64,000 nucleotides of DNA, taken from the NCBI GenBank assembly GCA_910578345.1, contig CAJTRA010000005.1, positions 62,001-126,000 on the forward strand, given 5' to 3'. Both the position numbers and the translations under genes were made by a program. The notes beneath the pieces were generated by a model that was given only the letters and a program-made list of their open reading frames with translations, did no database searches and was not told where the DNA came from. This DNA is from an uncultured Lachnospiraceae bacterium (GTDB lineage Bacteria > Bacillota > Clostridia > Lachnospirales > Lachnospiraceae). The stretch's first letter is position 1. Each line of letters starts with the position of its first letter. Below are positions 61,426 through 64,000 of this stretch, one piece after another.

Positions 61426-63963
61426 ATGAGGAAAAGAAAGCGTTATTTCAGAGTGATAGCGTTTCTTATGGCAGCGTTATTGTTGGTTGCTCCGGGAATG
61501 AGCGTCTGTGCGGAAACGATCGATTCTGATCCGGCGGTCGATGCTGGGCAAGAGGCGAGTGTAAGGGATCCTTCTTCGCAGGAAAATGAGAAGCTGGAGG
61601 GCGACACGGAGAACGATCTGGAGGAGGATCCGGAGAAGGATCCGGAAGATGACCCGGAGAAGAATCCAGGAGGCGATCCGGAGGACGATCAAGAGAAGAG
61701 CCCGGAAGATGATCCGGAGAAGACTCCGGGGGATGATCAGGAAAAGGATCCGGAGAAGGATCCAGGAGAGGATCCGGAGAAGACTCCGGAAGATGACCCG
61801 GAAAAGGATCCAGGAGAGGATCAGGAAAAGAACCCGGAGGAAGACCTGGAGCAAAATCCAGAAGATGATCCGGAGGATGGTTTGGAGGAAGATGACGAGA
61901 TTGAGGATTCAGATTCTGTAGAAGAGGAAAAACCGGCGAATAAGGTACTCTCTGAAGAGAAGGCCGGGGGATCGGCGGCAGCGTTGACGGCACCGAAGAA
62001 TTTGCAACTGGATAACTCGGATGTTTTCAGTATTGTTCTGACCTGGGATGCTGTGGAAGGAGCCGACAGCTACGAGGTTTATTATGCTGTGGACCCTGCA
62101 TTAAAGGGGGTTGGTAATTTAACCCTGGAGGATTATAAGCTTCTTGGAACGACAGAAGAGAATCTATATGAGAGTAATCTGTCTGAGAATGAAGCGTTAA
62201 ATCCAGAGCATGTATTTAATCACTATCCGGTAGAAAAGCAATATTACAGTTATCGTGTAAAGGCTGTCCGTCAGCAGAGTGTCGGTCAGGCAGATGTCCG
62301 CCAATCGGACGTTGGCAAGTCAGATAGGAACCAGCCGGATGTTGATGAAGCAGACAGGAACCAGGCGGACGCCGACGAGACAGACAGGAACCAGCCGGAT
62401 GCCGATGGAACAGACATGGACCAGCCAGATGTCGATGGGACAGACAGAGACCGGTCGGATGCCGATGGGACAGACAGGAACCATACGGATGCCGACGAGG
62501 CAGATGACAGTGCGCCAGACGATCGTGAGGAGGTTAGCAGTCAGCGGAATGTTAATGAGGCAGATGATACGCAGTCGGACAATAGCGAGACAAATACCAG
62601 GCAGACGAACGGCAGTGAGTCAGACAGAAGTTCCTTCTCGGAAGCTGTGTCAGCCAATGGCATGTATGTGGACAGCCTGCCCTATATTAACAGCAAACGG
62701 AAAGCGTATAAATTACCTGGAAGTGGAGAATATGTCAGGTTTTATCTGGGCGATACAGAAGGCAGAGAATATAACGAGGCGAATCCGATTCGGCTTCATC
62801 AGGGGGAAAGCATCGATGGATTGACCCTATGGGCAGAGTGTGCGGATGGCTCCAGCGTAGCTTATCCTAAGATCAGGGATGCGATCGCCGCGTATGAGAA
62901 AGCGCATGAACCTATTTTTGGAAATTATAAAAATGTCTCCTATGCAGAGACATATGGTTTTACATGGTTTATCGCTGAGAATCTTTCGGCAGTGGACGAT
63001 GTCTTAACTTCTCAGTTTGGGCATATTTCTTCTTTTGTCAAATATGCGGGGAATACCGTTTCGGATCGGTTAGGATTTAAGGCAGAGCAGACGACGTCGG
63101 AAACAATGTATCTGGCGGTGGCGATGAACAATTCAATGCCTCCCGACTATGGCTCGATCTTTTTTGATCCGAAGAATGCGATGTGTTTCGAATTCTTTGT
63201 GCCGGTGGTGATAGAAGAAGCAGAGGAAGGCGTGATCTATGACGACCTGGATGCATCTACCATATGCGGTTCAGGAGAGGAACTGTGGCAGACAGCAAGA
63301 CAGAAGATTCATGAAAGAGAAGAAGAATTTATCTTACTGCTGAGTGAAGAGGCCTATGATGCTTTCCTGGATAAGTATGGATATCGCAGATATACAGAGT
63401 GGGAAGGCGAAATGCATGAAGACTATGTATCTCTGGCAGACGATAAGATCACAGATACATGGTTGTTTACAAAATATGCAGAACAGGACTGGATGGAACC
63501 ATGGGCCGGAGACAATCTGCAGGATTGTATCAGACATTGTGAGTTCACCGGTGAACAGACACTGTTGAATGGAACATACTATCATATGTTCCGCTGGTCA
63601 GCCGAATATTTTACGACGGCAGAACAGGAGCGGGAACTGGATGCCGCGATCGCGGGGCTGTTAGGAGAAGGCGGCGTGCTTCATGAGGCGTATGTTTCTG
63701 ACAATCCGTTGAAAAAGATCCAGGCGGCATTTAGCTATACGAACGGGATCAAATGGGTTGACGGCACAAAGAATCCTTTGAATTATACGGTCTACAGCGG
63801 TGTGACGAAGAGAGTAGGAAGCTGTGAGTGCTTTTCCCTGACTTTCGTAAGACTATGCCGGGAGATGGGAATTAATGCCCGCGTAGTGAAAGATAATTAC
63901 TGGGGCGGAGCAGGGGTTCATGCCTGGAATATCGTGGAGTACAGGGACTCTGGTATTATGTAG
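61426..63963 (+). CDS. Secreted repeat-rich transglutaminase-like protein, frame broken near the end
   Basis: 845 residues as read. Signal peptide 1-29 (cleavage after VCA), a long acidic Pro/Glu/Asp repeat (about 63-170), a fibronectin III-like domain (about 187-285), a second Asp-rich repeat (about 285-405), then a domain ending in a transglutaminase-like fold: nucleophile C800 in VGSCECFSL and His832 in GVHAWNIVEY. The frame then runs to a TAG at 63961. In the next frame the DNA reads LWYYVDCMDQNKFMKGS, exactly the expected continuation with the catalytic Asp, so one base, probably a G in the run at 63944-63946, is missing. GGAGG precedes the ATG. The gene would continue past the window edge. 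Confidence 0.85.
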   Translation: MRKRKRYFRVIAFLMAALLLVAPGMSVCAETIDSDPAVDAGQEASVRDPSSQENEKLEGDTENDLEEDPEKDPEDDPEKNPGGDPEDDQEKSPEDDPEKTPGDDQEKDPEKDPGEDPEKTPEDDPEKDPGEDQEKNPEEDLEQNPEDDPEDGLEEDDEIEDSDSVEEEKPANKVLSEEKAGGSAAALTAPKNLQLDNSDVFSIVLTWDAVEGADSYEVYYAVDPALKGVGNLTLEDYKLLGTTEENLYESNLSENEALNPEHVFNHYPVEKQYYSYRVKAVRQQSVGQADVRQSDVGKSDRNQPDVDEADRNQADADETDRNQPDADGTDMDQPDVDGTDRDRSDADGTDRNHTDADEADDSAPDDREEVSSQRNVNEADDTQSDNSETNTRQTNGSESDRSSFSEAVSANGMYVDSLPYINSKRKAYKLPGSGEYVRFYLGDTEGREYNEANPIRLHQGESIDGLTLWAECADGSSVAYPKIRDAIAAYEKAHEPIFGNYKNVSYAETYGFTWFIAENLSAVDDVLTSQFGHISSFVKYAGNTVSDRLGFKAEQTTSETMYLAVAMNNSMPPDYGSIFFDPKNAMCFEFFVPVVIEEAEEGVIYDDLDASTICGSGEELWQTARQKIHEREEEFILLLSEEAYDAFLDKYGYRRYTEWEGEMHEDYVSLADDKITDTWLFTKYAEQDWMEPWAGDNLQDCIRHCEFTGEQTLLNGTYYHMFRWSAEYFTTAEQERELDAAIAGLLGEGGVLHEAYVSDNPLKKIQAAFSYTNGIKWVDGTKNPLNYTVYSGVTKRVGSCECFSLTFVRLCREMGINARVVKDNYWGGAGVHAWNIVEYRDSGIM
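61620..61890 (+). repeat. Tandem repeats coding an acidic Pro-Glu-Asp tract
   Basis: Degenerate units of about 24 bases (eight residues such as DDPEKTPG, EDQEKNPE) with occasional 36-base units, built around gatccggagaag. The tract probably forms an extended, highly negative spacer. Confidence 0.8.
62302..62520 (+). repeat. 30-base tandem repeats coding DRNQPDADGT-like units
   Basis: Six to seven copies of a 30-base unit starting cagacaggaaccag (near 62321, 62351, 62381 and on), giving ten-residue units such as DRNQPDVDEA, DRNQADADET, DRNQPDADGT. Copies differ by a few bases. Confidence 0.8.
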
Positions 63964-64000
63964 ACTGCATGGATCAGAATAAGTTCATGAAAGGCAGCTC
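63948..64000 (+). pseudogene. Continuation of the transglutaminase domain in the shifted frame
   Basis: Reading from the CTC at 63948 gives LWYYVDCMDQNKFMKGS to the window edge. WYYVD is the strand carrying the third catalytic residue of transglutaminase-like enzymes. It supports a one-base deletion, either real or a sequencing error. Confidence 0.8.

Noticed and set aside
61477..61993. Proline- or arginine-rich frames on both strands over the acidic repeat
   Set aside because: They are by-products of the 24-base repeat and lack starts with ribosome sites.
62279..62824. 181-codon alternate-frame protein over the repeats
   Set aside because: Repeats leave other frames open; the main frame with signal peptide and transglutaminase domain is the gene.

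Overview
The window looks like chromosomal DNA of an anaerobic Gram-positive gut-type Clostridia, most likely Lachnospiraceae. This is inferred from the gene content: a GlgC/GlgD pair, a UPF0210 PFL protein, rubrerythrin, many ferredoxin-type Fe-S proteins, a Bce-type antimicrobial peptide module, a Bacillota-type LexA box, and strong AGGAGG ribosome sites with frequent GTG/TTG starts. The species cannot be named. No tRNA, rRNA, CRISPR array, transposase or integrase was seen.

Layout. 1-3.4 kb: the 3' part of a PFL family gene, a convergent soluble chemoreceptor with a zinc-binding CZB domain, a gap holding two mutually inverted hairpins, and a small unknown gene. 3.5-29.8 kb: one long co-directional exopolysaccharide locus of 19 genes. 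It opens with a Pel-like core: PelD (here fused to an epimerase-like domain), PelE, a DUF2194-like protein, PelF and PelG. It continues with a DUF4832/DUF4874 protein, further GT2 and GT4 glycosyltransferases, two paralogous large membrane proteins, a DUF1919 protein, a pyruvyl transferase, a FrhB-like Fe-S protein and an ABC exporter. The picture is a c-di-GMP-controlled membrane synthase/transporter unit joined to a capsule-like set of sugar-adding and modifying enzymes.

29.8-41.1 kb: an SOS-regulated Y-family polymerase plus YolD pair, a DUF362 ferredoxin protein, aminopeptidase P, rubrerythrin, a helical small protein, an osmoprotectant ABC operon with a clear sigma-A promoter, and the glgC-glgD glycogen genes. 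41.4-51.7 kb is visibly GC-richer. It has hypB, a large FAD/Fe-S oxidoreductase, hypA and a DUF5692-like membrane protein (nickel-insertion genes with no hydrogenase in view), then a Bce-type response regulator, sensor kinase, ATPase and permease with a matching operator.

51.8-64 kb: nitroreductase, MBL-fold hydrolase, a hydrolase-acetyltransferase fusion, an HPr-like protein lacking the catalytic His, a divergent MerR/MATE pair with a textbook 19-bp-spacer promoter, mgtC-glnA, a second MATE gene, and a secreted repeat-rich transglutaminase-like protein. The last reading frame breaks at a GGG run just before the expected catalytic Asp.

Most interesting: the Pel-type locus with an SDR-PelD fusion that keeps the RxxD c-di-GMP site but has lost the GGDEF signature; the paralogous membrane proteins bracketing an AT-rich module; the hyp genes around an unusual oxidoreductase; and several precise regulatory sites (LexA, BceR-type, MerR-type). 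Family names come from recognition by eye, without database searches.
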